From NCBI RefSeq assembly GCF_029626155.1, contig NZ_JARUBL010000001.1, positions 4,196,501 to 4,260,500 of the forward strand: a stretch of 64,000 nt of DNA. Direction: 5' to 3'. Every line of letters begins with the position of its first letter. Position 1 is the first letter of the stretch. The translations under genes were made by a program, and so were the position numbers. This DNA comes from Solwaraspora sp. WMMD1047 (lineage in GTDB: Bacteria; Actinomycetota; Actinomycetes; Mycobacteriales; Micromonosporaceae). Positions 27,709 to 37,485 of this stretch are shown piece by piece. The notes under the pieces are model-generated. The model was given only the letters and a program-made list of their open reading frames with translations. It searched no databases and was not told the DNA's origin.

Positions 27709-28875
27709 ATGGCAAGGTCGGGACGATCGGGCACGGGCGGCCGGCGGCGGCGGACCGGGACGCTGCTGGCGTTGGCGGCGGTCGCCGGCGCCGCCTGGGC
27801 GGTGCGGGATCTGCCCGCGGCCCTCGGCGGCCGGCCGGGTGGTCCGCCGGCCGAGCGGATCCGCACCTCACCGCACTTCCGCGACGGCGCGTTCCAGAAC
27901 CAGCAGACCACCCGGACGATGGTGGCCGACAACGGACAGCGGACGATCCGCGAGTTCCTCTTCGGCGGCCAGCGGCGCCGGCCGTCCGGCCCGGTGCCGG
28001 TGGTCACCCCGAGCGCCCCGGCCGGGCCCGACGACCGGCCGCCGGCGACCGCCGACGCCGCCGCGGACGAGCTCGCGGTGATCTGGTACGGACACGCCTC
28101 CGCCCTGATCGAGATCGAGGGCCGCCGGGTGCTCATCGACCCGATCTGGAGCGACAGGTGTTCGCCGTCGCGGCTGGTCGGGCCCCGCCGGCTGCACCCG
28201 GTCCCGGTCCCGCTGGACCGGCTGCCGGCGGTCGACGCCGTGCTGATCTCGCACGACCACTACGACCACCTGGACATGGCCACCGTCCGGACGCTGCGGG
28301 ACGGGCAGTCCGCCCCGTTCCTGGTGCCACTCGGGGTCGGCGCGCACCTGCGCCGCTGGGGGGTGCCGGAGGACCGCATCGTCGAGCTGGACTGGGCCGA
28401 CCGGGCGACCGTGGCGGGGCTGGACTTCATCGCCACCCCGGCCCGGCACTTCTCCGGCCGGGGCCTGACCCGCGACCGCACGCTCTGGAGTTCCTGGGTC
28501 GTCGCCGGGCAGCGCCAGCGGGTCTTCTACACCGGCGACTCGGGCTACTTCGACGGGTACGCCGACATCGGGCGCGACCACGGCCCGTTCGACCTGACCC
28601 TGGTCCAGGTCGGCGCCTACGATCCGGCCTGGCCGAACATCCACATGTTCCCGGAGGAGGCGGTAACCGCCCACCTCGACCTGCGCGGCGGGCTGCTGAT
28701 CCCGGTGCACTGGGCGACCTTCAACCTCGCCCTGCACTCCTGGGCGGACCCGGTCAACCGGCTCTGGCGGGAGGCCAAGGCCCGCGACGTGCGGCTCGCG
28801 GTCCCCCGTCCCGGGGAGCGGGTCGTGGTGGCCGACCCGCCCCCGGTGGACGGTTGGTGGCAGGCGATCGAGTGA
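27709..28875 (+). CDS. MBL-fold metal-dependent hydrolase (NAPE-PLD/UlaG-like)
   Basis: The 388-residue protein has an N-terminal basic/hydrophobic segment (GTLLALAAVAGAAWAV, about residues 17-33) that could be a signal anchor. A metallo-beta-lactamase fold hydrolase domain follows: IWYGHASALIEIEGRRVLIDPIW, the metal motif SHDHYDHLD, ATPARHFSGRG and FYTGDSGYF. IPVHWATFNLALH near the end gives the last His ligand. This pattern is that of the NAPE-hydrolysing phospholipase D-like subgroup. Substrate unknown; a lipid phosphodiester is possible. The ATG at 27709 has GGGAGG upstream. Confidence 0.88.
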   Translation: MARSGRSGTGGRRRRTGTLLALAAVAGAAWAVRDLPAALGGRPGGPPAERIRTSPHFRDGAFQNQQTTRTMVADNGQRTIREFLFGGQRRRPSGPVPVVTPSAPAGPDDRPPATADAAADELAVIWYGHASALIEIEGRRVLIDPIWSDRCSPSRLVGPRRLHPVPVPLDRLPAVDAVLISHDHYDHLDMATVRTLRDGQSAPFLVPLGVGAHLRRWGVPEDRIVELDWADRATVAGLDFIATPARHFSGRGLTRDRTLWSSWVVAGQRQRVFYTGDSGYFDGYADIGRDHGPFDLTLVQVGAYDPAWPNIHMFPEEAVTAHLDLRGGLLIPVHWATFNLALHSWADPVNRLWREAKARDVRLAVPRPGERVVVADPPPVDGWWQAIE

Positions 28876-28982
28876 CACCGTCCGGTCGGCCCGACCGGCG
28901 GTGGTCGGGCCGACCGCCGCCGGGCCGACCGCCGCCGGGTCGAGCGCAAGCAGCCCGGCCGGCGGTGTCCCGGCAACCGGCG

Positions 28983-30485
28983 TCAGCGGGTGAGCGCCAG
29001 CTCCGGATCGACCCGGTCACCGACCGGCTCGGTCGCCCCCCGGCCGATCCGTTCGTAGTCGGCCGGCCGGATCGACCGCAGGACGGCTCCCCAGGCCAGC
29101 CCGGCCGCCGCGGCGATCCCGGTGATGCCCGGCAGCAGCCAGGACAGGTAGGACGGACTGTCCGGGGCCAGCAACGCGTCGAAGTTGCCGACCAGCACGC
29201 CCAGCACGGCCAGCAGCAGGGCGGTCGCCAGCGCCGGGGCGTACCGGCGCTGCCAGGCGCTTTCGCCGGTGCCGCGGTGGTGGCCGAAGAAGCCGATCAC
29301 CGCGCCGGAGGTGAGCGTCATCAGCAGCACCACGCCGACCGCGGAGACGCCGCTGAGCCAGGTGAACAGGTCGAGGACCGGATCCCCGCCGGTGGCGACG
29401 AACGCGAGCACCACCACGATCGCCAGGGCGCTCTGGGTCAGTGAGCCGGCGACCGGGGCGCCGGTCCGGGCGCCGGTGCGGCTGAGAAACTCGGGCAGCA
29501 CCCGCTCCCGACCGAGTGCGAACGCGTACCGGGCCACTCCGTTGTGGAACGACAGCAGCGCGGCGAGGACCGAGGTGATGAAGAGGACGTTCGCGAGGTC
29601 GGCGATCAGTACCCCGGCGTACTCGGCGATCGCGCCGAAGACCACCCCCGGGCCGGCCTCGGCGGCGGCGGCCGGCGCGTTCTCCGGGCCGGTGAGCACC
29701 GTCAGCGCCCAGGCCGAGAGCGCGTAGAACAGGCCGGTGAAGGCGACCGCGATGTAGGTCGCCCGGGCGACCGTCCGGCGCGGGTCGCGGACCTCCTCGC
29801 TGTAGATCGCCCCCGACTCGAACCCGGTGAACGACGCGATGCCCAGCGCCAGCACCGCACCGAACCCGGCGGTGAACAGGTTCTCCGGGGCGAGGCCGGC
29901 GAAGCTGATCTGACCGCCGGCCGGATTGCCGATCGCCACCGCGTCGAAGATGACCACCGCGGCACACTCCAGCACCAGCAGCACCGCCAGCACGGTGGCG
30001 TTCAGGTCGACCTGCAGCAGGCCGAGCAGACCGACCACCACCCAGGCCAGCAGCGCCCAACCCCACCAGGCCAGTTCGACGTTGAACTTCGTCGCCATGA
30101 AATCGCCGAAGATGGCGCCGAACAGTCCGTACAGTCCGATCTGGATCGCGTTGTAGGCCGAGAGCGCGACGAACGAGGCCGACACCCCGCCGGCCCGGCC
30201 GAGTCCGTTGGCGATGTACGAATAGAACGCGCCGGCGTTGGAGACGTGCCGACTCATTGCGGCGTAGCCGACGGCGAAGACGCCGAGAACGACCGCGAGC
30301 AGCAGGTAGGAGAGCGCCGCTCCGGTATTGCCGCTGACGGCGTACATGGTGGTGACGCCGCCGCCGAGCACGGTGAGCGGCGCCGACGCGGCGACCGTGA
30401 AGAACACCAGGTGGGCAGTTCCCAACCGGCCGCGGCGCAGGCCGGCGCCGCGGGGGGAGGTATCCGATGACATGGACAGACTCAT
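28983..30485 (-). CDS. APC-family amino acid/amine permease
   Basis: The roughly 500-residue transporter has 12 to 14 membrane helices. The first carries the APC signature (HLVFFTVAASAPLTVLGGGVTTMYA). GIASFTGFESGAIYSEEVRDPRRTVARATY is the typical conserved loop between helices 6 and 7. It would import an amino acid or amine using a cation gradient. The start is uncertain: ATG at 30485 or 30473 (MSSDTSPRG). A copper amine oxidase lies 1 kb away on the same strand with one gene between, so amines are plausible substrates. Confidence 0.9.
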   Translation of the reverse strand: MSLSMSSDTSPRGAGLRRGRLGTAHLVFFTVAASAPLTVLGGGVTTMYAVSGNTGAALSYLLLAVVLGVFAVGYAAMSRHVSNAGAFYSYIANGLGRAGGVSASFVALSAYNAIQIGLYGLFGAIFGDFMATKFNVELAWWGWALLAWVVVGLLGLLQVDLNATVLAVLLVLECAAVVIFDAVAIGNPAGGQISFAGLAPENLFTAGFGAVLALGIASFTGFESGAIYSEEVRDPRRTVARATYIAVAFTGLFYALSAWALTVLTGPENAPAAAAEAGPGVVFGAIAEYAGVLIADLANVLFITSVLAALLSFHNGVARYAFALGRERVLPEFLSRTGARTGAPVAGSLTQSALAIVVVLAFVATGGDPVLDLFTWLSGVSAVGVVLLMTLTSGAVIGFFGHHRGTGESAWQRRYAPALATALLLAVLGVLVGNFDALLAPDSPSYLSWLLPGITGIAAAAGLAWGAVLRSIRPADYERIGRGATEPVGDRVDPELALTR

Positions 30486-30728
30486 CTCGAAGTGGGGGAA
30501 GGAGATGGATCGCGCGACCACTGCGGATCGACAACCTGAGAGGTTAGAGGCGATCACTGCGGGCGACAAGCCCTCAACGACGGGTTAAATGCCATCAACG
30601 CCAGTTGATGTCGCACACCGAGCGATACCGTGACTTGAACGCACGGTGCGCTTCGCGTACTGTCCCTGCTCGACACTTGGAGTCACCAAGGGGTCACATG
30701 GATCCGGCACCAGCTGGAGAGATGAGCA

Positions 30729-31388
30729 TTGGACAGCTACCGGGGTGGTGCGGCCGGGCGGCTCGCGGACGATCTGTTTCTCATCGCGCACGACGACTAC
30801 AGCGGCAAGGCGGTGGTGGCCCCGGCTCTGCTGGACGCGACCCTGGCCGGTGCGGTGCTCGGCGAACTCGCCCTGGAGAACCGGATCTCCATCATGCGCA
30901 GTCAGGTCTACGTGGACGACCACCGGGCCTGGCACGAGCCGGTCAGCGACCGCGCGCTCGGCGAGATCGTGCACCGCGGTGACGGGCACCCGGTCCGTTC
31001 CTGGCTGGAGTTTCTCGGTCCACAGGCCCGCTACCAGGTCGGTGACCGCCTGGTCAGCGCCGGCGCGGTCCGCCGGGAGACCAGCCGTGGCCTCAACCTG
31101 CGCCGGGCGGTGCGGTGGCCCGGCACGGACCCGAACCGGGTGGCCGTGCCCCGGGTGAAGCTCAGCGCCATTCTGGAGAAGTCGGACCGGCCGCTCGACC
31201 CGCGTACCGCGCTGCTCGCCGCACTGGTGCACGCCGGTCGGATGGTCCGGGTCCTGAACCTGCCGAACAGGTCCCAGGCGGTGGACCGGATCAACGCCGC
31301 CCGCCGGCTGCTGCCGCCGGCCCTGCGGGAACTGCTCGACGGGGTCGACGCGACCATCGCCGCGGCGGCCCTGACCGTCCGACGCTGA
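30729..31388 (+). CDS. GPP34 (GOLPH3/Vps74-like) phosphoprotein
   Basis: The 219-residue protein belongs to the GPP34 family. It shows the opening LADDLFLIAHDDYSGKAVVAPALLDATLAGAVLGELALENRI, the helical core, and the end VHAGRMVRVL. The eukaryotic members bind phosphoinositides; the many actinobacterial members have no known role. A stop codon two codons upstream forces the TTG at 30729, which is preceded by GGAGAGATGAG. It is divergent from the permease and convergent with the amine oxidase, with strong hairpins after the stop. Confidence 0.9.
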   Translation: MDSYRGGAAGRLADDLFLIAHDDYSGKAVVAPALLDATLAGAVLGELALENRISIMRSQVYVDDHRAWHEPVSDRALGEIVHRGDGHPVRSWLEFLGPQARYQVGDRLVSAGAVRRETSRGLNLRRAVRWPGTDPNRVAVPRVKLSAILEKSDRPLDPRTALLAALVHAGRMVRVLNLPNRSQAVDRINAARRLLPPALRELLDGVDATIAAAALTVRR

Positions 31389-31430
31389 CGGTCGGAGCCC
31401 CGATCGGCCGCTCTCCCCGGCGGCCGACCC

Positions 31431-31468
31431 GCGCCGACCGGCCGCCCTCCCCGGCGGCCGGTCGGCGC
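31431..31468. terminator. Perfect 16-bp hairpin between convergent genes
   Basis: GCGCCGACCGGCCGCC at 31431-31446 is exactly complementary to 31453-31468 around CTCCCC. A weaker hairpin with the same loop sequence precedes it (about 31402-31428), so the hairpin seems duplicated. It sits between the convergent GPP34 and amine oxidase stops and would terminate both. Confidence 0.75.
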
Positions 31469-31484
31469 GCGTGCGCCGGCTCGG

Positions 31485-33530
31485 TCAGCCGGTACCGGCC
31501 TCGTGACCCGCGCATCCCGCGGGGTCCGGCGCGTCGCCGGCACACCGCGCGGCGGTGCTGGCCGGGACGTCGAGCGTCGGGTTGCGGTCGAAGAAGCCGG
31601 CCGGCCGGAGCGTGAACCCGCAGGTGTCGACCGGCATCACCGGCCAGTCCTCGGTGCGGGGGAAGTGGGTGCTGCCGAAGGTGTGCCACAGCACGATGTC
31701 GGCGTCGTCGATCGACCGGTCGCCGGCCACGAAGGCCGGCAGGCCGCCGTTGCCCGGGTGCTGGTTGACCTGGTCGCCGGCCGGATAACGCTCGGCGGGG
31801 TGGTAGCGGGTGACCCAGAGGTGCCGGGTGGCGAACGCGGCCCGGCGGGCGATCGACGAGCCGCCGTCGGCCAGCAGCACCGGCTGCCCCTCCGGCCGCA
31901 GCAGGTAGCCGACCGGCTGGCCGAGCCGGTTGACCCGGCCGGGGTTGACGATCCGCCACACCCGGCCCCGGCCGGTGTCGGCGAGCCGGGCCGCCTCGGA
32001 CTCGGTACGCAGCCGGGTCACCTGGCGGGTGAAGGCGTTGCCGTACGGGTTGTCCGGGCCGACCGGCAGCGGCCGGACGTCGAGTTCGTCGACCGCGTTG
32101 CCGGTCCCGTCCAGCATCATGTCCAGCCGGGCGCTGAACAGATGCTGGTGGTAGGGAGCGCCCAGGCCCGGCGCCACTTCGGCGGCGTACGCGCTGCCGT
32201 CCTGGTAGGCCGAGGTGAAGACGACGCCGGTCGCCTTCACCTCCAACTGGATCGTGCCGTCGAGGTAGAGGTACCAGTAGAAGCCGTAGTCGTAGTTGCC
32301 CACCGTGACGAAGAAGGAGATCACCAGCCGCCGCTGCCGGCGGGTCTCGGACGACTCGGTGAACAGGTCGGTGTGCTTCCACAGCACCCCGTAGTCCTCC
32401 TCGTGCATGCAGATCGCGTTGGGCACCTCGCGCGGGTTGCCGTCGCCGTCGGCGAGCACCGCGTCGAAGTAGTGGATCTCCCCCAGGCAGTCGCAGCCGA
32501 GCCGCAGCGAGTTGACCTGCTGACCGAGCAGGTACTCCCCCGCGTCGAAGTAGTTCTGCCAGAACCGCACCGGGCTCGGGTCGGCGTACGGCACCACCAT
32601 CTCGGCGACCGAGGCCCGGTAGATGAGCGGCCGGTCCCGGTCGGAGTCGCGGATCGACAGCTGGTGCAGCACCAGACCCTCGCGGGGATCGAAGCCGATC
32701 CGGAAGCGCCAGTTCTCCCAGCTCACCACGTCGCCGTCCACGGAGAAGCTGGGCCCCTCCGGCTGCGTGATCTCGATTGGCCGAAGGGTCGTGCGGGCCG
32801 GGCCGACGTACCCGGGGTCGTCGAAGTTGCCCTCCTCGGGCGGAATCGGCAGCAGTTCGTGGTCGATCAGCTCGATGACCCGCCGCTCGATCAGGTCGAC
32901 GTAGGCGACCACGCCGTCGATCGGGTGTGCCCAGCAGTGGTCGGCCGGCCGGTGGGCCAGGAACGACAGCACCCGCAGCAGCCGCCGGCCGCGCTCGCCC
33001 GGCAGGTCGAAGTCGCCGGCCGACAGCGGGCACGGGCGCACCAGGTCCAGGTCGGTGATGCCGCGCCGGGCCATCGCCGCCCGCCAGCCCGGGTCAGCCT
33101 TGACGATCTCGTCGACGGCGACGAACTCCTCCAGCAGGATCGGCGGCTGGCCGTCCACGGCGGGATCGCTCTCGCCGACCGAGAGCACCGACCGGGTGGT
33201 CAACGAGGCGACGACGCTGCGGACGGCCCCGGTCGCCACGTCCAGCAGCACCGCCCGGACCTGGCGGTCCACCGTCACCGCCGGGAAGGCCAGGACGTCC
33301 TCCTTGGCCGGCTCCTCCAGCGCCAACACCGCGAACCGGACCGTCGGTCCGAGCAGGCCGGCCTCGTCGAACACGGTCCGCGCCACCCGGATCTCGTCGG
33401 CGGTCAGTCGCCGCAGCGGATGGCCGGTCCGGTCACCGCCGCCGTCAGCGGCGGCGGCGGCGTCAGCGGCGTCAGCGGCGGCGGCGGCGGGCCGGGCGGC
33501 GGCCGGCGGGGCGGAGTCCGCGATGGTCAT
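31485..33530 (-). CDS. Copper-containing primary-amine oxidase
   Basis: The 681-residue enzyme oxidises primary amines to aldehyde, ammonia and hydrogen peroxide. Tyr413 in TVGNYDYGF is the precursor of topaquinone. Asp329 in NYFDAGEY is the catalytic base. His461 and His463 in YHQHLFSARLD, with a later His in THFPRTEDWPVMP, are the copper ligands. Residues 8-32 form an Ala/Asp low-complexity tail; no signal peptide is present, so the enzyme is probably cytoplasmic. The APC permease nearby may supply its substrate, such as phenethylamine, tyramine or putrescine. Confidence 0.95.
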   Translation of the reverse strand: MTIADSAPPAAARPAAAAADAADAAAAADGGGDRTGHPLRRLTADEIRVARTVFDEAGLLGPTVRFAVLALEEPAKEDVLAFPAVTVDRQVRAVLLDVATGAVRSVVASLTTRSVLSVGESDPAVDGQPPILLEEFVAVDEIVKADPGWRAAMARRGITDLDLVRPCPLSAGDFDLPGERGRRLLRVLSFLAHRPADHCWAHPIDGVVAYVDLIERRVIELIDHELLPIPPEEGNFDDPGYVGPARTTLRPIEITQPEGPSFSVDGDVVSWENWRFRIGFDPREGLVLHQLSIRDSDRDRPLIYRASVAEMVVPYADPSPVRFWQNYFDAGEYLLGQQVNSLRLGCDCLGEIHYFDAVLADGDGNPREVPNAICMHEEDYGVLWKHTDLFTESSETRRQRRLVISFFVTVGNYDYGFYWYLYLDGTIQLEVKATGVVFTSAYQDGSAYAAEVAPGLGAPYHQHLFSARLDMMLDGTGNAVDELDVRPLPVGPDNPYGNAFTRQVTRLRTESEAARLADTGRGRVWRIVNPGRVNRLGQPVGYLLRPEGQPVLLADGGSSIARRAAFATRHLWVTRYHPAERYPAGDQVNQHPGNGGLPAFVAGDRSIDDADIVLWHTFGSTHFPRTEDWPVMPVDTCGFTLRPAGFFDRNPTLDVPASTAARCAGDAPDPAGCAGHEAGTG

Positions 33531-33739
33531 GGCATCACCTTCTGGAGTCGGGAGATCACCGTGCCGACCTAACCGGAATCGGCTGACGGTGTCCAGGGGC
33601 GACCTCGCCTCCGTACGACCGCCGGCCGATCGACGCGACCGGCCCGCCCGCGACAGCGACGGGCCTCAGACGGCAGAATGCAGGACGGCCACCACCGGAA
33701 AGCAGCCGGCCACCACCGGGAAAAGGGCGGATCAGGATC

Positions 33740-36190
33740 GTGACGACCTCTGTAGACCAGCGGATCGCCGAGGAGCTCGGCGTACGGGAGCGGCAGGTGC
33801 GCGCCGCCATCGAGCTACTCGACGGCGGCGCCACGGTGCCGTTCATCGCCCGCTACCGCAAGGAAGCCACCGAGATGCTCGACGACGCGCAGCTGCGCCA
33901 GCTCGAGGAGCGGCTGCGCTACCTGCGGGAGCTGGACGAGCGGCGGGCGGCGGTGCTGGAGTCGATCCGCGCCCAGGGCAAGCTGGACGACGCGCTGGAG
34001 GCGCAGATCCTGGCGGCCGACTCCAAGGCCCGGCTGGAGGACATCTACCTGCCGTACAAGCCCAAGCGCCGCACCCGGGCCCAGATCGCCCGGGAGGCCG
34101 GCCTGGAGCCGCTGGCCGACGGGCTGCTCGCCGACCCGTCCGTGGAGCCGCGGGCGGCGGCCGCCGCCTTCGTCGACCCGGAGAAGGGGGTGGCCGACCC
34201 CACCGCCGCGCTCGACGGCGCCCGGGCGATCCTGGTCGAGCGCTTCGCCGAGGACGCCGACCTGATCGGCGCGCTGCGGGAGCAGATGTGGTCGCGCGGC
34301 CGGCTGGTCGCCCAGGTACGCGACGGCCAGCGCGAGGCCGGCGCCAAGTTCGCCGACTACTTCGACTTCACCGAGCCGTACACCCGGCTGGCCCCGCACC
34401 GGGTGCTGGCGATGTTCCGGGGTGAGAAGGAGGGGGTGCTCGACCTGACCTTCGACCCGGAGGAGGCGCCGACCGGAGCCGACCCCGAGTCCGTCGCGGC
34501 GGCGGGTCCGAGCCGCTACGAGCGCGACATCGCGGCCCGGTTCGGGGTGGCCGACCGGGGCCGGCCGGCCGACCGGTGGCTGACCGACACGGTGCGCTGG
34601 GCCTGGCGTACCCGGATTCTGATCCACCTCGGCGCGGACCTGCGGACCCGGTTGTGGCAGGCCGCCGAGGACGCCTCGGTCAAGGTCTTCGCCGACAACC
34701 TGCGGGACCTGCTGCTCGCGGCGCCGGCCGGCACCCGGGCGACGATGGGGTTGGACCCGGGTCTGCGTACCGGGGTGAAGGTGGCGGTGGTCGACGCCAC
34801 CGGCAAGGTGGTGGCGACCGAGACCATCTACCCGCACGAGCCGCGCCGGCAGTGGGACGCCTCGATCGACGTGCTGGCCCGGCTGGCGAAGGCGCACGGC
34901 GTGGAGCTGATCGCGATCGGCAACGGCACCGCCTCCCGGGAGACCGACAAGCTGGCTGCCGACCTGATCCGGCTGCACCCGGCGCTGAACCTGACGAAGG
35001 TGGTGGTTTCCGAGGCGGGTGCCTCGGTCTACTCCGCCTCGGCGTACGCCTCCCAGGAGCTGCCGGACCTGGACGTCTCGCTGCGCGGTGCGGTGTCGAT
35101 CGCCCGCCGGCTGCAGGACCCGCTGGCCGAGCTGGTGAAGATCGACCCGCGCTCCATCGGGGTCGGCCAGTACCAGCACGACCTCTCCGAGCTGAAGCTG
35201 TCCCGGTCGCTGGACGCGGTGGTCGAGGACTGCGTGAACGGGGTCGGGGTGGACGTCAACACCGCCTCGGCGCCGCTGCTGACCCGGGTCTCCGGGATCG
35301 GTGCCGGGCTGGCGGAGAACATCGTGCTGCACCGGGACGCGCACGGCCCGTTCCGGTCCCGCCGGGCGCTCAAGGAGGTGCCCCGGCTGGGTCCGAAGGC
35401 GTTCGAGCAGTGCGCCGGCTTCCTGCGCATCCCGGGCGGGGACGACCCGCTGGACGCCTCGGCGGTGCATCCCGAGGCGTACCCGGTGGTGCGCCGGATC
35501 CTGGCCGCCACCGGCGGTGACCTGTCCGGGCTGATCGGCCGCAGCGCGATCCTGCGCGGGCTGCGGGCGGCCGACTTCGTCGACGACACCTTCGGCCTGC
35601 CCACCGTCACCGACATCATCGGCGAGCTGGAGAAGCCGGGGCGGGACCCCCGGCCGGCGTTCCGGACCGCGACCTTCGCCGACGGGGTGGAGAAGATCGG
35701 CGATCTCGTGCCGGGGATGGTGCTGGAGGGGGTGGTCACGAACGTCGCCGCGTTCGGTGCCTTCGTCGACGTCGGGGTGCACCAGGACGGCCTGGTGCAC
35801 GTCTCCGCGATGTCCCGGACCTTCGTCAAGGACCCGCGGGACGTGGTGAAGTCCGGCGACGTGGTCCGGGTGAAGGTGCTCGACGTGGATGTGCCGCGCA
35901 AGCGGATCTCGCTCACCCTGCGGCTGGAGGACGACGCCACGGCCCGCCCCGGCCGGGAGCGCGGCGCGGCCGGCGAGCGGCCCGGCCGGGAGGCGGGCGG
36001 CGGCCGGGACGCGCGCGGCGACGGCCGGGGCGACGGCCGCGGTGGTACGGCCGGTCGGCAGCGCGGCGGCGAGCCGGGCGGGCGCGGCGCGGGCGGGCGG
36101 GGCACGGGTGGCCGGGGTGCCGGCGGGCGGGGCGCGGCGCCGGCCGACGGTGCGATGGCCGAGGCGCTGCGCCGGGCCGGGCTCGCCTGA
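33740..36190 (+). CDS. tex: Tex family transcription accessory protein
   Basis: The 816-residue nucleic-acid-binding protein has the N-terminal Tex helical region (SVDQRIAEELGVRERQVRAAIELLDGGATVPFIARYRKE), a YqgF/RNase H-like domain (TMGLDPGLRTGVKVAVVD), helix-hairpin-helix motifs (VSGIGAGLAENIV) and an S1 domain at about residues 653-727. From about 735 an Arg/Gly-rich tail ([15 protein letters not shown]) is added, beyond the core seen in E. coli Tex; such tails are common in actinobacteria. It probably acts on transcription or RNA. The GTG at 33740 follows AGGA. A T6 run follows the stop. Confidence 0.95.
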   Translation: MTTSVDQRIAEELGVRERQVRAAIELLDGGATVPFIARYRKEATEMLDDAQLRQLEERLRYLRELDERRAAVLESIRAQGKLDDALEAQILAADSKARLEDIYLPYKPKRRTRAQIAREAGLEPLADGLLADPSVEPRAAAAAFVDPEKGVADPTAALDGARAILVERFAEDADLIGALREQMWSRGRLVAQVRDGQREAGAKFADYFDFTEPYTRLAPHRVLAMFRGEKEGVLDLTFDPEEAPTGADPESVAAAGPSRYERDIAARFGVADRGRPADRWLTDTVRWAWRTRILIHLGADLRTRLWQAAEDASVKVFADNLRDLLLAAPAGTRATMGLDPGLRTGVKVAVVDATGKVVATETIYPHEPRRQWDASIDVLARLAKAHGVELIAIGNGTASRETDKLAADLIRLHPALNLTKVVVSEAGASVYSASAYASQELPDLDVSLRGAVSIARRLQDPLAELVKIDPRSIGVGQYQHDLSELKLSRSLDAVVEDCVNGVGVDVNTASAPLLTRVSGIGAGLAENIVLHRDAHGPFRSRRALKEVPRLGPKAFEQCAGFLRIPGGDDPLDASAVHPEAYPVVRRILAATGGDLSGLIGRSAILRGLRAADFVDDTFGLPTVTDIIGELEKPGRDPRPAFRTATFADGVEKIGDLVPGMVLEGVVTNVAAFGAFVDVGVHQDGLVHVSAMSRTFVKDPRDVVKSGDVVRVKVLDVDVPRKRISLTLRLEDDATARPGRERGAAGERPGREAGGGRDARGDGRGDGRGGTAGRQRGGEPGGRGAGGRGTGGRGAGGRGAAPADGAMAEALRRAGLA

Positions 36191-36297
36191 CCCTTTTTTA
36201 CCTCTTTCGGGTGTCTTGCGTGGTTTCGTCACGCTCGATCCCCGTACCCACTGCTACAACTGTGTGACCCGTCTGAGGTTTCGGCCTGGAGGTCACG

Positions 36298-37485
36298 TTG
36301 ATCGGATCCCATCCGGAGCAGGTCACCACCGTCTCCGACCCGCTGCCCTTCGCCCTGCCGGACATCGGCGAGGCGGAGATCGCCGCGGTGAGCGACGCGC
36401 TGCGCTCCGGGTGGCTCACCGCCGGCCCGATGGTCTCCCGGTTCGAGGAGGCGTTCGCCGCCCACTTGGGGCCGGGGGTGACCGCGGTCGCCGTCAACTC
36501 GGCGACCGCCGGCCTGCACCTGGCCCTGGAGGCCCTCGACGTCGGCCCGGGCACCGAGGTGCTCGTGCCGACCTGGACCTTCACGGCGACGGCCGAGGTC
36601 GTCCGGCACCTCGGCGCGGACCCCGTCCTCGTCGACGTCGACCCGGTCACCCTCAACCTTGACCTGGCCGCGGCGGAACGCCGGATCACGCCCCGGACGG
36701 TGGCCGTCATGCCGGTGCACTTCGCCGGCCACGCGGTGCCCTCCGCGGGGTTGCGGGCGCTGGCCGCGGCGCACGACCTCGCGGTGGTGGAGGACGCCGC
36801 GCACGCCTTCCCGGCCAGCTGCGAAGACGGCGTGCCGGTCGGCGCGGGGCAGAGCGCCGCCACGGTCTTCAGCTTCTACGCCACCAAGACCATCACCACC
36901 GGCGACGGCGGCATGCTCGTCACCCGCGACCCGGACCTGGCCCGGCGGGCCCGCACCATGCGCCTGCACGGATTCAGCCGGGACTGCTTCGACAGGTACC
37001 GCAACGACCGGGGATCCTGGCGGTACGACGTGGTGGCGGCCGGCTTCAAGTACAACCTCACCGACCCGGCGGCCGCCATGGGGCTGGTCCAGCTCGGTAG
37101 GGCGGAGACGATGCGCCGGCGCCGGGAGTGGATCGCGGCCCGCTACCGGGCCGCCTTCGCCGACCTCCCGCTGGACCTGCCCGCGACGCCGGCCGCCGGC
37201 CAGCGGCACGCCTGGCATCTCTACGTCGTCCGGCTGCGGCCCGACGCTCCGCTTCGCCGGGACGGGTTCATCCAGGAGATGTCCCGGCTCGGCGTCAGCT
37301 GCAGCGTGCACTTCATCCCGCTGCACCTGCACACCTACTGGCGCGACACGTACCGGCTGACCGAGCAGATGTTCCCGGTCGCCAGCCGGGAGTTCGCCCG
37401 GGTGGTGAGCCTGCCGATCTTCTCGACCATGAGCGACGACCAGGTGGACCGGGTGATCGGCACCGTGACGAAGGTGCTCGGATGA
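36298..37485 (+). CDS. DegT/DnrJ/EryC1/StrS sugar aminotransferase
   Basis: The 395-residue PLP enzyme would aminate a keto-sugar nucleotide. It has [17 protein letters not shown] for phosphate binding, VEDAAHAF (Asp stacking on PLP), and the Schiff-base Lys197 in [14 protein letters not shown]. It resembles PglE-type enzymes that convert UDP-4-keto-6-deoxy-GlcNAc to a 4-amino sugar. The likely source of its substrate is the membrane dehydratase at 47505. The TTG start at 36298 has GGAGG at 36288-36292. It is the first gene of a coupled cluster and overlaps the sugar transferase by four bases. Confidence 0.92.
   Translation: MIGSHPEQVTTVSDPLPFALPDIGEAEIAAVSDALRSGWLTAGPMVSRFEEAFAAHLGPGVTAVAVNSATAGLHLALEALDVGPGTEVLVPTWTFTATAEVVRHLGADPVLVDVDPVTLNLDLAAAERRITPRTVAVMPVHFAGHAVPSAGLRALAAAHDLAVVEDAAHAFPASCEDGVPVGAGQSAATVFSFYATKTITTGDGGMLVTRDPDLARRARTMRLHGFSRDCFDRYRNDRGSWRYDVVAAGFKYNLTDPAAAMGLVQLGRAETMRRRREWIAARYRAAFADLPLDLPATPAAGQRHAWHLYVVRLRPDAPLRRDGFIQEMSRLGVSCSVHFIPLHLHTYWRDTYRLTEQMFPVASREFARVVSLPIFSTMSDDQVDRVIGTVTKVLG

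Noticed and set aside
31503-33572. A long + strand frame opposite the amine oxidase.
   Set aside because: The minus strand carries the topaquinone site and copper ligands; the + strand product is low-complexity.
36190-36230. T6 run after tex as an intrinsic terminator.
   Set aside because: No hairpin precedes the T run, so the evidence is insufficient.
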